Of a stretch of DNA of 64,000 nt, positions 23,785-35,400 are shown piece by piece. Source of the DNA: Tillus elongatus (lineage: Eukaryota > Arthropoda > Insecta > Coleoptera > Cleridae); assembly GCA_964006375.1 (NCBI GenBank), contig OZ023270.1:78550891-78614890 (forward strand). The letters are read 5' to 3'. The position numbers were made by a program, and so were the translations under genes. The notes under the pieces were generated by a model. The model saw only the letters and a list, made by a program, of their open reading frames with translations. It did not search any database and was not told the origin of the DNA. The first letter of the stretch is position 1. Each line of letters begins with the position of its first letter.

Positions 23785-24260
23785 AGTATTAGGCAGAATA
23801 CACACCTCTGCCTGAGTTCGGATCAAGTTACCATAATAATTAACATTAGAACTTCAATTGATATTGATACACGCATTTTACCACCAATTTCATAACTCTT
23901 GTGAGAAACCAAAAGTTGAAAATTATAGGTATTGACTTTGCACAACAACCAAAACGTAAATTAACTACTATTATCTGTAGACTGTATCGCAAAAAATATC
24001 AAAGTTATGGATGATTAGTTTTTATGACACATGTTACACAGCAGATATTTGTTACTATCAGTCGATTGTTACAGATACGGCATAGTATGAAACAAAATCT
24101 CTAGAGTTCTTTTCGTAGAAGCCGCCCAAAATTTTGAACATTTAGAAAATTTTGAGATATTCAAGTATCATAAGACTGGAATACACATAAACATTTCAGT
24201 AGCGAATTCCGTGGTTGTATTTTCTAAATAATTGTTAGATCGAAATACCCTAATATAGCA
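23785..24260. other. No gene seen
   Basis: AT-rich; no ORF or repeat recognised. Confidence 0.3.
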
Positions 24261-24261
24261 A

Positions 24262-24839
<578 letters not shown>

Positions 24840-25079
24840 GCTACATTGCATTCAATACTTATTTCCCATTCAGCTCTTGATAATGAGAAAGTAAACAAAA
24901 ACCATTCCTGCGTTTCATTTTACTGATATGAAATGAAACAAAAACAAAAACAGTTTTCTTTCTGTTCGTATAAAACTCGTAGCCTTAGCAACTTGTTGTC
25001 TGCCTGCATGACAGTAGTGATTAGTGTCAGTGCTATTGTCGTTTGAATTTCGTTAACTGTACGTAATAATATCAGAAAA

Positions 25080-26168
25080 ATGGTTCATTTAACAGAAATG
25101 CACAAAATAACCATTCTACAAATGATTGGTTATGGAGATAACACACGGACACAGATGGAAGTGTCTCGCTTATTTCACGAAAAATTTCCAAATTTGCCGC
25201 CTGTATCCCAAGGAACAATTAGCAAAATAGAAAAGCAGTTTCGCGAGCTTGGTCATGTGAGACAAATAAAAAAAGTAGCTGCCAATGCAGTAAGTGATGA
25301 TACGAAATTGGATATTACGCTTGAGTTTCAAGAAAACCCACATACTTCTGGTCGACAAGCAGCCCAACTATTCAACGTTAGCCACACAGCAATTTTTCGA
25401 ACATTAAAGGAAAGTAAAATGCATCCCTATAAAATGATACCAACTCAGGAGCTCATGGAGGACGATTTCGATAGGAGAACGTATTTTTGTGAACAAATGA
25501 TGGCAATGTTAGATAACAATGTGATCCAATTAGAAGATGTTTTGTTTTCTGATGAGAGCACATTTACACTTCACGGTCATGTTAATCGTCAAAATTGCCG
25601 CTATTGGTCTAATGAGAATCCTCATTGGATGAGAGAGGAACATACGCAATATCCTGAAAAAGTTAATGTTTGGGCAGGAATTGTTAGAAATCATATCGTA
25701 GGTCCCTTTTTCATTGATGGCAACTTGAATGGGGATAAATATTTAGAACTGCTCCAAAATAATGTCGTGCCAACTTTGACAAACTTATATCCAGATCCAG
25801 CAAACCCACAAGTTTCTGCCAATAAAATATGGTTTCAGCAAGATGGAGCACCGCCCCATTACCAAATCAATGTCCGGCAGTACCTGAACCAAATTTTTCC
25901 AAATCGGTGGATAGGGAGGCGCGGATCGATAGAATGGCCAGCACGATCTCCTGATCTGTCGCTATTAGACTACTTTTTGTGGGGATATGTCAAAAGTATT
26001 GTATACAAAACTAAGCCCCTCAACTTAGATGACTTAAAAAGACGAATCACGCTTGCGATTAGATCAGTCACGCCTGAGATGTTGAGTAATGTTAGAAGAC
26101 ATTTCTATACCAGATTAGCATGTTGCCAAGATGTTCGTGGCGAGCATTTTGAACATTTACTACATTGA
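25080..26168 (+). CDS. Tc1/mariner-superfamily transposase, intact
   Basis: 362 codons. An N-terminal helix-turn-helix region (about residues 10-60, DUF4817-like) and a second HTH (about 75-115) bind the TIRs. The DDE/D catalytic core follows: D158 in FSDES, D255 in WFQQDGAPPH, and the third Asp in WPARSPDLSLLDYFLWG. If the third residue is D297 the spacing is DD41D; the alternative D292 gives DD36D. DD41D matches rosa/visitor-like lineages known from insects. The ORF starts after AGAAAAATGG and is the only gene in the element; it cuts and pastes at TA. It differs from the copy at 44004-45092 at only two residues that I can see (R/G in GIVxNHIV and S/P in PQVxANK), so both are recent. Confidence 0.92.
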   Translation: MVHLTEMHKITILQMIGYGDNTRTQMEVSRLFHEKFPNLPPVSQGTISKIEKQFRELGHVRQIKKVAANAVSDDTKLDITLEFQENPHTSGRQAAQLFNVSHTAIFRTLKESKMHPYKMIPTQELMEDDFDRRTYFCEQMMAMLDNNVIQLEDVLFSDESTFTLHGHVNRQNCRYWSNENPHWMREEHTQYPEKVNVWAGIVRNHIVGPFFIDGNLNGDKYLELLQNNVVPTLTNLYPDPANPQVSANKIWFQQDGAPPHYQINVRQYLNQIFPNRWIGRRGSIEWPARSPDLSLLDYFLWGYVKSIVYKTKPLNLDDLKRRITLAIRSVTPEMLSNVRRHFYTRLACCQDVRGEHFEHLLH

Positions 26169-26224
26169 CATTAATTTTTTTTTGTTTTTTTAAATTATTA
26201 AGAAATAATCAGTATTTCTTATTA

Positions 26225-26561
26225 GAATTTGTGAAATAAAATAATTTTCTATTTTTAATGTTAATTTTTGTAATAAATCTGAAAATACTTAATATTTCCG
26301 AAACAGTTGAAGATAGGTATAGGACATTGTACATGAATTATGTCTAGAATTTTCTGAAGAATCTAAAAAATTAATAATATACAGGGGCTTGTATTTAAAA
26401 TAAGAAAGTTGGTATTGGCCACTGTCACATGACGCACCCTAAATAATTTTTTTTCTTGAAAAAGATGCGCAGTTAAAAATACAAATCGACGTGTCCAAGC
26501 GTTTTTCCCAACACGTCCTCATTTATCCGTTATCGAATTTATTCCATTTGGCTGTTCCACA

Positions 26562-26564
<3 letters not shown>
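26225..26564. repeat. Right terminal inverted repeat of mariner copy 1
   Basis: About 340 bp, inverse of the left TIR; followed by TA and a (TA)n tract (26565-26642). Confidence 0.9.
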
Positions 26565-26640
<76 letters not shown>

Positions 26641-26645
<5 letters not shown>

Positions 26646-26696
26646 ATATAAAAATTAACTGACCCCGAATATGGTTTCTAGGGGTCCTAGTTCGCG

Positions 26697-26700
<4 letters not shown>
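26641..26700. repeat. 60-bp inverted copy of the left flank of mariner copy 1
   Basis: Exact reverse complement, as read, of 24333-24392 (the family R tail). The transposon is thus bracketed by matching arms outside its own TIRs. A second (TA)n follows at 26701-26789. Confidence 0.85.
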
Positions 26701-26789
<89 letters not shown>

Positions 26790-26793
<4 letters not shown>

Positions 26794-27262
26794 CTAACCG
26801 ATAATTCAAAAGATAATTAACTGATTTAAATGAAACTCGGCAAGTGCCTTTCTTTTATTAATGGCTTGGATGAGTTCGTTAGCCAGGAAAATCCGACAAG
26901 GTTTTCCCGGAAAATGTTGAGTTTTCTTTCGAAAAAAAAATTTTCTCCGAAAATTCCTAAGTTATTTTAATGAAATTTGACCGATAGGTTGCCTTGTAAA
27001 AGGCGTTACTACGCACCAATATTCAACTTTCTAAGTTTATAAAAAATTGAGTTATTCAAATTTTGAATTTTCTTTAGATAATTTTTTTTTCTCCAAAAAT
27101 TACAAAGATATTTTGATGAAATTTGTTGGATACATTGCCTTAGGAAAGACCTTACTACTTACTTAAATTAAACTTTCTAAGTTTATAGAAAATTGAGTTA
27201 TTCAAATTTGAAGCATTTAATAAAAATTCACTACAATAACGCACTTGCTGCGTCCCGAACTT
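26790..27262 (-). repeat. Family R body and motif A end (rest of the split copy)
   Basis: Minus-oriented body (GGCAAGTGCC, GTTAGCCAGGAAAATCC) ending in inverted motif A (ATAACGCACTTGCTGCGTCC) at about 27236-27255. A body segment occurs twice (about 26950-27060 and 27080-27210). The (TA)n core is at 26701-26789. Confidence 0.8.
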
Positions 27263-28709
27263 TTTTATTTATAGTTGACTAGGTGTGTATTGTTTATATT
27301 CTCTCGTCTGATGGTGTCGTCATGGCGAAACCGCTCGCCGAGTAGACACAGCTACTGTGAAACCAGAGTAGAAGCCTCTACGTCTCTATTTAGTATGGAA
27401 CGGTTACACCGAGTTAAGGTAACTACAATGGCATTTTGTTTTTCTTATTAGTTATTCTATTTTATTTTAAAATTCCCCACAAACTTTAAGCAAAAGAGCT
27501 AGTGACTCATCAACAAGATTGACCGCCTAGCAGCTCTCTAACCACATATTCCGTTAAATTCTATCAGATAAAGTAACAATATGTAGTTTTTTAGTTCTGG
27601 AGGGTGAATTTCAGCAGGACGCTGATCTAAATTCAGGCGAAGTCCCGTCGAGGTCACAGTAATGACGGATAAATGCTGGTTTATTACAGGCCCGAGGCGG
27701 TTCTATGAATGACCACGGGGCTTCTGACAAACTCGCTCATCTGTAATAACCGGCCATAATCGAAAGACCTCGCTTCCAGGGGCGCAAATCTCCCGCTCTT
27801 CGCTTTAAATTTGAATTTGTAATTTGTAAACATCTAAATCGCAAATATGATTCTGCAAAAATTTTTTTGTCGTGAACCAAACGAGGAACACTGCTACTAG
27901 ACGTCGATAAAATGTTTAAATATTCCTCAAGGAATATGCAACATTTAAACAACTATTGTTAGTAAATTTTTGTTCAAAAACTTCACTAAGGAGGGGATCT
28001 GTGCTTATATACAGGATTCTTCAATTGACGGCGCAACATAGGTATTTGCATGCAACTTTTAAAATGTTCAAATATTGGGTTCCCTGGTTATTTTGGAGCA
28101 AATTATATTAGATTTCTTAAAACATTTTTCAAGCAGGTTTTCATATCACGCTTTTGGACGCAAAGATTGTCCCTGTTTTAGGAAAGAAATGAGCCAGGGC
28201 TGACAATTTGCATTGTTAGTTTGTACACAGTCTCCATCTATAACATTTTGTGTTAACTAGAGCTGTCATGACGACATACTACCTGGTTTGGCACCGATAT
28301 GGTGTCCCTGTTTTACATTTCACAATGTTTTACATTCTGACATCTTGCAACGTAACTTCCATTGTTTAGATATTTATCTACCATTTATTTAAATAGCATA
28401 GCAGTACAGGTAACGTCATCTATCTTTGGCGAACATTGTAAATATTGCATTACAGAATGTGAAGTGATGTCGAGGATTATATTAATATTAATTTAATTTA
28501 ATAATTGGTACAAAATAACGTCTGTCTATGTTCTTTTGATTTGTGAATTTTCGTTTCAATCACTTCCACAATTTCAGAGATATTGCGTTGTAAAAAAAAA
28601 TTAATTTTTTTATTAAGAAAGATTAGCCATTAGCAAATTAAGGGTAATTCCCAAATTTGGTCCAAACCAGTGAAGTATTTTCTGAGTTATTGGTTGGATA
28701 CATGTATAA

Positions 28710-28711
<2 letters not shown>
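27263..28711. other. Low-repeat region, no gene recognised
   Basis: Fewer repeats than the rest of the window and somewhat GC-richer at 27300-27400 and 27600-27800. No ORF longer than 71 codons and no recognisable domain. Could be unique intergenic or intronic sequence. About 28620-28700 loosely resembles the family R segment preceding its TA core. Confidence 0.35.

Positions 28712-28788
<77 letters not shown>
28712..28788. repeat. (TA)n microsatellite
   Basis: About 77 bp of TA repeats. Confidence 0.95.
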
Positions 28789-28789
<1 letters not shown>

Positions 28790-28794
28790 TTAGC

Positions 28795-29045
28795 TGCATC
28801 TGTTACTTTTTGTAGGGCATCTCTAATTGTAGCTCTTAAGGTCGAAGGGGCGATCATCTTGCCTTCTTCCCGACCTGTGATCGAATAGTCCGAGCTCACC
28901 TGCTGATCTGCCTGCTGTCTTGAACAGGAATGCTCCTGTTCCTGCGACTTCGTGGATTTGGACCATTCCCAGAAGATGGTCCGAACTTTTAAGGGGCCTG
29001 CAACTCAGCAGAAAGACCTCTTTTCCGTGTAACCACTCCATGTTT
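28795..29045 (-). other. Coding-like segment of unknown origin
   Basis: Two overlapping minus-strand frames are open over about 210 bp. One contains WLHGKEVFLLSC...LLGMVQIHEVAG; the other ends EGKMIAPSTLRATIRDALQKV next to the TA tract. Base composition is less AT-rich than its surroundings. It could be one exon or a transposon fragment; no family recognised and no convincing splice sites. Confidence 0.25.
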
Positions 29046-29104
29046 GGCAGAACTTTGTTTTACTTTTAACATTCTATTTTTGAAAAAATCACATCAATGA
29101 ACGA

Positions 29105-29460
29105 AGATTTTTAGCAGGCATATTATTGTACCGTTTTATATTGATGGAAATTTGAATTGAGGAAGGTTATTTAGGCTTATTTCAGAATAGAAGACGACCT
29201 TACTACACGATGTTGCTGGGGAAAATCAAGAGATCTGGTAACATATGGATGAATGTCCTGCACACAATACTGCAGTGCGAGAATATTTACTCAATAGTGT
29301 TCAAGGTTATATCATCAGGCCAAGCCATAATGTTTTATGGCCTCCCAGATCTCACACAATCACACAATAACAATTGAGCAATGTTAGATCTGAATTATAC
29401 AATCGTGTAGGATATTGTTTGGCAGCTGACAAATGATTATTTGAACATCTTATTCAACTT
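29105..29460 (+). pseudogene. Mariner-type transposase C-terminal relic
   Basis: Plus-strand remnants include HIIVPFYIDGNLN (matching HIVGPFFIDGNLN of the intact copies) near 29120-29160. Degenerate equivalents of DECPAHNTAVREYL (second Asp block) lie near 29250-29290, and VMFWPPRSH near 29330-29350. Stops and indels. Non-functional. Confidence 0.65.
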
Positions 29461-29529
29461 AAATTCCACGCTTTTGTATTTTTCTTTTGATTTGTAAATA
29501 AGTACTTGTTATTTTACAATATTTTTATC

Positions 29530-30290
29530 TACCACAAGCACAATTTTTCTATTTTTTTTTCCAGTTCTCTATCCTATTCTTCTACATCAGTTTTAAAAAT
29601 ATCGCCAGCCATCCATACTTTTTTATTAGCAACATATTTTACCGACAAACCCTTTACGTTTTCAAAACATGTTTGTTTTTCTGCTTTGCTAGTAACCAAT
29701 AGTCTTCGAAAGTCAGAATCATTATAATTTACACAAACTAGTAGTCAATCGCTCTTTGGATAACTTCTCACCAATACATTTTTGGTTTTTGAATTTTAGA
29801 GTTTTGTCCGGCAATATTTTGTAAAAAAAATCCTGTCTAGTCTGCATTGAAGACATCACTTGTCTGATATCCCTCGGATATTGCTCGGAAGTTATTTTGA
29901 AGCCAATCAGATCTAACTTTCTTATTTACAGATATTGCTTCGCCAGGAACTATTCCTGAATTAATCTCTCTTTGCTTAAAACGAGAAATCCAACTTGTAG
30001 AACACTGTATATTCTCGCGGTATCCCATTTTTCTACCAAGAGAAACATATTTTTCCTAGAGAAATAGACCACTTATAGCAATGTTTCAAACAATGTTTTA
30101 ACCAAGTTCTTCATGTCGGTCGTTTTTAAACTTTTTCTCTTGTTGTCAATAGTATTGGAACCACTAGCCTGGCCAATAGTATTCTCGCACTTTACAATTG
30201 TTGATAATATATACAATACAATACCGTACTGCCTACAAACATCGTTCTCTTTCGTTGCCGTTTTCAATTGTTTTAATATCGACATTTTCT
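29530..30290 (-). pseudogene. Pogo/Tigger-type (CENP-B-like) transposase relic
   Basis: Minus strand. The N-terminal HTH piece (30073-30285) has VCRQYGI...LSTIVK, typical of the CENP-B/psq HTH. The second piece (29837-30028) has STSWISRFKQRE and WLQNNFRAISEGYQTSDVFNAD, ending at the first catalytic Asp with a stop directly after. The frame-broken continuation down to about 29530 still reads LPDKTLKFK, SKERLT and KGFVGK-like blocks, KVWMAGDIFKTDVEE. Order and motifs are those of pogo-superfamily DDE transposases. Inactive. Confidence 0.75.
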
Positions 30291-30504
30291 GTTACTGTTG
30301 GTAAGACGTATATTGTGTAAACAAGACTCTTCACCTGCCTCAAACGGGCGTTGATCGAAAACTGATCGGAATAAGGCGCAAGCTTCAAGATTTAAACAGA
30401 ATAATAATAGGCCACACACATATACAGTTGTAAGGAACTAACGAATGTTGATTTCAAGTGGTAACAGGGACTCTATCAAAGTTTGAGTGGAAGAACACAT
30501 AAAT

Positions 30505-30718
30505 AGTTTCTCTGGTGTTGATATTTTGGGGTACTCTGAAGAACGATGTGTATAAATTCGATCCACCACAAAATATGAAGGAACTACGAAACAGAATCAC
30601 GGAAGCTATAAATCATATTAACCAGAACACGCTCACCAGAGTTCTCAGGCGTGTTTCAAAAAGGTGTATAAAGTGCATTGAACAAAACGGCATCCATATT
30701 GAACAATTTTCTATTTAG
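30505..30718 (+). pseudogene. Mariner-type transposase C-terminal fragment
   Basis: The frame reads WGTLKNDVYKFDPPQNMKEL...RITEAINHINQNTL and ends IEQFSI. It aligns with WGYVKSIVYKTKPLNLDDLKRRITLAIRSVTPEML of the intact copies. About 65 codons remain, with nothing upstream. Confidence 0.7.
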
Positions 30719-30929
30719 TGTATTTTTAAGTTTATATTTTGTTATTTGTTGAGTTCCGTTTCTAATTTTGTTGTTTTGTGGAGTTTAAGTTTCTGTTTGT
30801 TATTGCCGGGTTTCGTTATTAAACTGTTTCACATATTATTACCTAGCATTATTACCTAATTAAGTATTGTAAATTAAATCATAATATTTTTTATCGTGAA
30901 TCATTACTGAAAATTATGTTAAAAGTAGA

Positions 30930-31095
30930 ACATGTAAAAATTGAAACTGACCCGGTGTATGTGCTCTATGGGTCCAAGTTTGCGCTCATTTGAAAACATT
31001 TCTCACCATCTATACCTCCTAATAGTGAGTTTTCTTAATGAAAATTCCCCAATACGGACGCAGCAAGTGTGTTATTCATTGAATTTATAAAAGTC
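30930..31095 (+). repeat. Family R tail, hairpin and adjacent motif A
   Basis: Tail (AAAATTGAAACTGACCC, CGCTCATTTGAAAAC), degenerate hairpin (31020-31052), then motif A-like GGACGCAGCAAGTGTGTTAT (31055-31074): the end of one copy joined to the start of another. Confidence 0.75.
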
Positions 31096-31212
31096 TGTGG
31101 TGAATGGAAGAGCAGATGCATCCTCCGAAGCCTTTCCATATTCATTGTACATACATACATACAAGTGTATTATTCTAACGAATAAGCTATCTATACGTAC
31201 TATAAAAGAAAT

Positions 31213-31565
31213 GAGCCTCTGTGGTTCAGTGGTAAGAATTTGTGCCTCTGAACCGAAGGGTACCGGGTTCGATCCCAGCGTTCTCCTGTCACTTTTTCAG
31301 TGCATACTGTAACATTAACGTCAACCGAGGTTCTGGCATTGTATTTGAGCAAGTTGAATGTCTGCACGTTCCACCCTTCGGAGTGGGGCAAAGCCATCGG
31401 TCCCTTGTCTATGCAACGTTGGACACGTTAAAGATCCCTACCCTCCTTACAGAAGGACAGAGTTCGGCAAAATTACCAGGATACTGTGGTGAAACCGCTC
31501 GCTGGCGTCGGTGATTCGCCTTAGTCGCGAAAATAGACCGACGTTAAAGGAAACAAAAAGAAAAA
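31213..31565 (+). mobile_element. tRNA-derived SINE, copy 2
   Basis: tRNA-like head with GTGGTTCAGTGGTAAG (A-box region) and GGGTTCGATCCCAG (B box). Middle with GGCATTGTATTTGAGCAAG and GCACGTTCC. 3' part with GGACACGTTAAAGATCCC, then GACCGACGTTAAAGG and an A-rich tail. Target-site duplication ATAAAAGAAAT at 31202-31212 and 31566-31576. Confidence 0.9.
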
Positions 31566-31567
31566 AT

Positions 31568-31745
31568 AAAAGAAATACTGACACAGCAGGTGTGTTATGG
31601 TAACGAATAAAGTAGGGTCCTAATTAAAACCTAAATTTAAAAACAAAGTTGCAGCAAACATGTTACGGTAACTAATAAGGTATCAATACGTACTACAAAA
31701 GAAATGTTGACACAGGAAGTGCATGATGGAGTAAGGTGTCACATT
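31568..31745 (+). repeat. Three degenerate motif A monomers
   Basis: CACAGCAGGTGTGTTATGGT (about 31581), GCAGCAAACATGTTACGGTA (about 31651) and GACACAGGAAGTGCATGATGG (about 31705, shortened) are spaced roughly 60-70 bp apart. They resemble the family R end repeated in tandem. Confidence 0.6.
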
Positions 31746-31747
31746 AT

Positions 31748-32406
31748 ATATACAGGGTGTTCAAATAAGGGCACGGACCGGCTATATCTCGAAAACCGTC
31801 ACAGCTGCAGCTTTCGGGAAAAAATTAGCGTAAGTAAAGTGGCCATGAGAAAATGTTGGAAATTATTTTCAGCTTTCTAAATCTGCCGCTAGGTGGCTAA
31901 AATGCTATGGCTTATCTAAAATCTCTAATTTCTCGAAAATATTGACGCTTAACATAAGCTTGTTTTGGGTAATTTGTAATCAACGTTCACTTATCTACCA
32001 ATTCTGTTAAAAAAAATTCTTATGAACCAGTGGCGGAGGTAGGGGGCGAGATTTTTTTTTTACAAACAAATGCATATAACTTGATAACTAGTAGACATAA
32101 TTTTAAGAATTATGGCTTGTTGGAAAGAGATTTCATAGGAAATTCCACGTATTAGTATTTTAAATCCACAGTCACACATGCACAAAATATAGAGGGCGCT
32201 AGAGTAAAGGAGTCTAGTTTTATAAATTTTACGAACATTTTCAAATGACAGAATAGTATTATAATATAACTATCAAAAAGTGGATGAAATTAGAAAGAAC
32301 TCAGTGAAAACCCAAAACGAATATGTTTTTCCGTTTCAGAGAAAACTCGAATTTTATGCATTTTGGTGCTTATTATGCCATTTCTCAAAATTGGATATGA
32401 ATATAG

Positions 32407-32504
<98 letters not shown>

Positions 32505-32507
32505 TTT
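31748..32507. mobile_element. Mariner-type terminal region relic with (TA)n
   Basis: TATACAGGGTGTTC at about 31751 is a typical terminus of insect mariner-type elements. About 650 bp of non-coding sequence follows, then (TA)n at 32408-32500. No transposase remains. Confidence 0.4.
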
Positions 32508-32920
32508 CGCTCAACTCACAGAATTTTTATTCCGCTCTTTAACTTTTATACTTCTACTATAACATTTTATTCCTTTGTCGCTAATGAAATTTGTCACCCC
32601 GTATGTCATCATTTGGATGCAACCCCTGAATTATTACATTTCGCGTACAGTCGACATGGTCCCGTCGATACAACTTACACGATTTTGGTACTAAAGATCG
32701 CTAATCATAAAGACTCAACATTGTTATGTCACACATACACTTTATCATATATTAAATTGTCCATGTAAAAGACTGTAGTTCTCTTTCACTATATGTAGGA
32801 AGTGCAGGGACGAACTGTAAGTATTCTGTTACTGAAAAAGTAAAATGTGCTTTGTGCAGAAGAAAGGTGAGCTAAAGCCACAAACCTAATATAAGGATTC
32901 TTATAAAGGTCTCAAAAACA
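32508..32920. other. No gene seen
   Basis: Moderately complex sequence without a recognisable domain or repeat. Confidence 0.3.
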
Positions 32921-32932
32921 AACAGAAAAATT

Positions 32933-33120
32933 GTGTGTGTGTGTGTGTGTTTTGTTTCTTTAACGTCGGCCTATTTCCACGACTATGGCCAATCACCAAA
33001 ACCTTGGTTGGTGTTAATGTTGCAGTTTGTACTGAAAAAGCGAAAGTAGTAACCTGGGATCCAACCCAGTACCCTTCGGTTCAGAGGCACACGTTCTTAC
33101 CACTGAACCACCGAGGTTCT
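32933..33120 (-). mobile_element. tRNA-derived SINE, copy 3, internally deleted
   Basis: Head and 3' tail are present, but about 165 bp of the middle is missing (junction near 33000). (GT)n tail at the left. Target-site duplication AACAGAAAAATT at 32921-32932 and 33121-33132, so the deletion occurred within one insertion. Confidence 0.85.
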
Positions 33121-33132
33121 AACAGAAAAATT

Positions 33133-33434
33133 AAAATCTGACAAAGTTAGATGATTATAATTAATCGAGTCAATAGTAAATATTCAGGAAGCACGATATA
33201 ATTACTATTTATACAATATAGATATACTAAATTTCCAAAAAAAATCCGAGCAGCCAGTAATAGTTGACCAATTCCAAGGAAATTTTCTATATTGCTCTGT
33301 CTTGTCTCTAATAAGAAATAATAATAATATTAACGCAATTTTGTTTTAGCAAAAAATGATCTCTTTAAATTTTGCGTTTCCTTCAGGCTGAAGCAATATT
33401 TCGTAGCGATTTGTGCTGAATTTATTAATACATT
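33133..33434. other. No gene seen
   Basis: AT-rich spacer between SINE copies 3 and 4. Confidence 0.3.
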
Positions 33435-33447
33435 AAGTCATTGCGCC

Positions 33448-33810
33448 AGAGAACCTCGGTGGTTCAGGGGTAACAACGTGTGCCTCTGAACCGAAGGGTA
33501 CTGGGTTCGATCCCGGGGTACTCCTTTCACTTTTTCAGTACAAACTGTAAAATTAACATCAACCGAGGTTCTGGCATTGTATTTGAGCAAGTTGAATGTC
33601 TGCACGTTCCGCCCTTCGGAGGGGGCGCAAAGCCGTCGGTCCCGTGTCCATGCGATGTTGGGCACGTTAAATATCCCTACCCTCCTTACAGAAAGGCAGG
33701 AGTTTGGCAAAATTTCCAGGATATTGAGGTGAAACTGCTCCCTGGCGTCGGTGATTGGCCATAGTGGCGGAAATAGACCGACGTTAAAGAAACAAAACAC
33801 ACACACACAC
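33448..33810 (+). mobile_element. tRNA-derived SINE, copy 4
   Basis: Full-length. GGTGGTTCAGGGGTAAC and GGGTTCGATCCCGGG in the head; tail GACCGACGTTAAAGAAAC followed by (CA)n. Target-site duplication AAGTCATTGCGCC at 33435-33447 and 33811-33823 is exact. Confidence 0.92.
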
Positions 33811-33864
33811 AAGTCATTGCGCCTAGACGCCGTTGAGCAAACAATTAAAATCATTTAAGTGAAT

Positions 33865-34105
33865 TTGAAAGGTGGCGCATTGTTGGTATGCGGAAGCTGG
33901 TTTTTCAATCAAACAAGTTTCCGACTGCATGAGACCCAGTGTGTCAACAGTGTTACAGTGTTGGTCCAGGTGGTCTGAAGCAGGAATATATAACTGTTGC
34001 CATAGATTATCGAAGAACACCTAGTTCAATACGCAGTAGCAATCGATGAGCGTTATTTGGGCTGCGACCAAGAAATATCAAACGATTGGCATTTCAGCTG
34101 GTAAG
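33865..34105 (+). pseudogene. Possible Tc1-like transposase N-terminal relic
   Basis: The reading WYAEAGFSIKQVSDCMRPSV followed by a W-x2-W motif (about 33878-33980) resembles the HTH of Tc1-like transposases. The remainder is out of frame. Weak, as no catalytic part follows. Confidence 0.3.
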
Positions 34106-34109
34106 TAAA

Positions 34110-35400
34110 AATGTTATAACCCATCCGTTCAGCATTAATAACAAATCGTCAGGGGAGAAATGGTTGCGACTATTTTTTGATAGGCACTCACAGCTTTCCA
34201 TGAGAGCTTCTCAAGGGATGTCAGCTACTTGAATTAAATCTAACACTCCTGAGAATGACTCAACAATTTTTATCTATACGAGTTAGACTTAAACAAAATC
34301 AATAACCCAGCTCAGATAGTGTTTACTGTGAATGAAACTGGCATTACTTTGGTGCAACACAAACATAGCAAAGCAATCGCTCTAAAAGGAAAAATGCAAA
34401 TTTCGTCACCCACGTCAGCCGGGGAAAATTAGTTACCGTTATCACATGCATAAATGCTTCAGGTGTGTACGTGAAGGAGGAGTTGATGGTTGGAGCTCCC
34501 GCTGGAGCAATTGCAGCATCGCTCACACTTGATACACATTGATATTTTTACTAAATGGTTCGTTCATATTTATTAGGTTCACGAAGTCCACTGCTTTTGA
34601 CCCCATTCTGCTTCTATTGGACGGACACGATTCCCATACGAGGAACATCGAGTTTATAGATTTAGCCAAACGTAATAATTATTTATCCACCACCACATTC
34701 AACTCACAAAATGCAGCCACTGGATGTGAGTTTTATGCCTCCCCTGAAAACATACTACGCTCAATAAATAGAGAATTGGCTCTGGGAAAATGAATTGAGT
34801 ACTGTTTCTGCTTATGCGATAGCTGGAAACTTTAGTAAAGCTTACAACAGAAATGCTACAATGGGAATGTCTTGAGTACCTCTGAATCGCTATATTTTTA
34901 GAGAACATGAATTTGACATCCACGAAGAAGTTTCGCATTCGGAACAAACGACTAAGACAATAAATCAGACGGCCAACATTAAGGGGTCTATTGAATTGAT
35001 TTGTCCACCCATTTGTGCAGGTGAAAATCAACATTTAACTACAGCTACCCCCATAAAAATTGTTCAAAATGTATAAATTTCTCCAAGATACATTAGCTTA
35101 TTGCATTATTGCAAAAATTGTGATCACAACAAAAATTATACAGCAGGAATGGAAAGTATTATTACTCTGACTTCATACAAAGAAAAATTACAAGAGAGTC
35201 TAGAAAAAACAAATCTCCAAAAAGATTTTAACTGGCACAAGATCCAGTTGGAGTAAGGAACAGCCATCCACATCACAAGGTCAAAAGCCGAAGAAAAAAC
35301 GCGAGCTTGTATTTTAGAGAAGCCGTCTAAATCAAAAGGTAAAAGACTAAAGACGAAACAAGCAAGTTGGTCTAAATCAGATTCAGAAAGTAACGTGGAA
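34110..35400 (+). pseudogene. Pogo/jerky-type DDE transposase relic
   Basis: Plus strand. GEKWLRLFFDRHSQLSMRAS-like start near 34150, then broken frames. The clear block at 34539-34793 contains ILLLDGHDSHTRNIEFIDLA (second catalytic Asp context LLDGH-SH) and a degraded form of the following THxxQPLD region. The frame then shifts to NTYYAQ-like and WEN-like sequence and FREHEFDI near 34900. The C-terminal Lys/Ser-rich region reaches about 35400. Orientation and sequence differ from the relic at 29530-30290, so this is a separate insertion. Inactive. Confidence 0.65.

Noticed and set aside
25170..25367. 65-codon minus-strand ORF inside mariner copy 1 (and its twin at 44805-45002)
   Set aside because: Antisense shadow of the intact transposase; identical in both copies only because the elements are.
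31213..31285. Functional tRNA gene
   Set aside because: Matches the head of a SINE present in six copies, followed by the SINE body and target-site duplication.
33823..34020. 65-codon minus-strand ORF
   Set aside because: No domain; the opposite strand shows a weak Tc1-like HTH reading, so it is likely a shadow.
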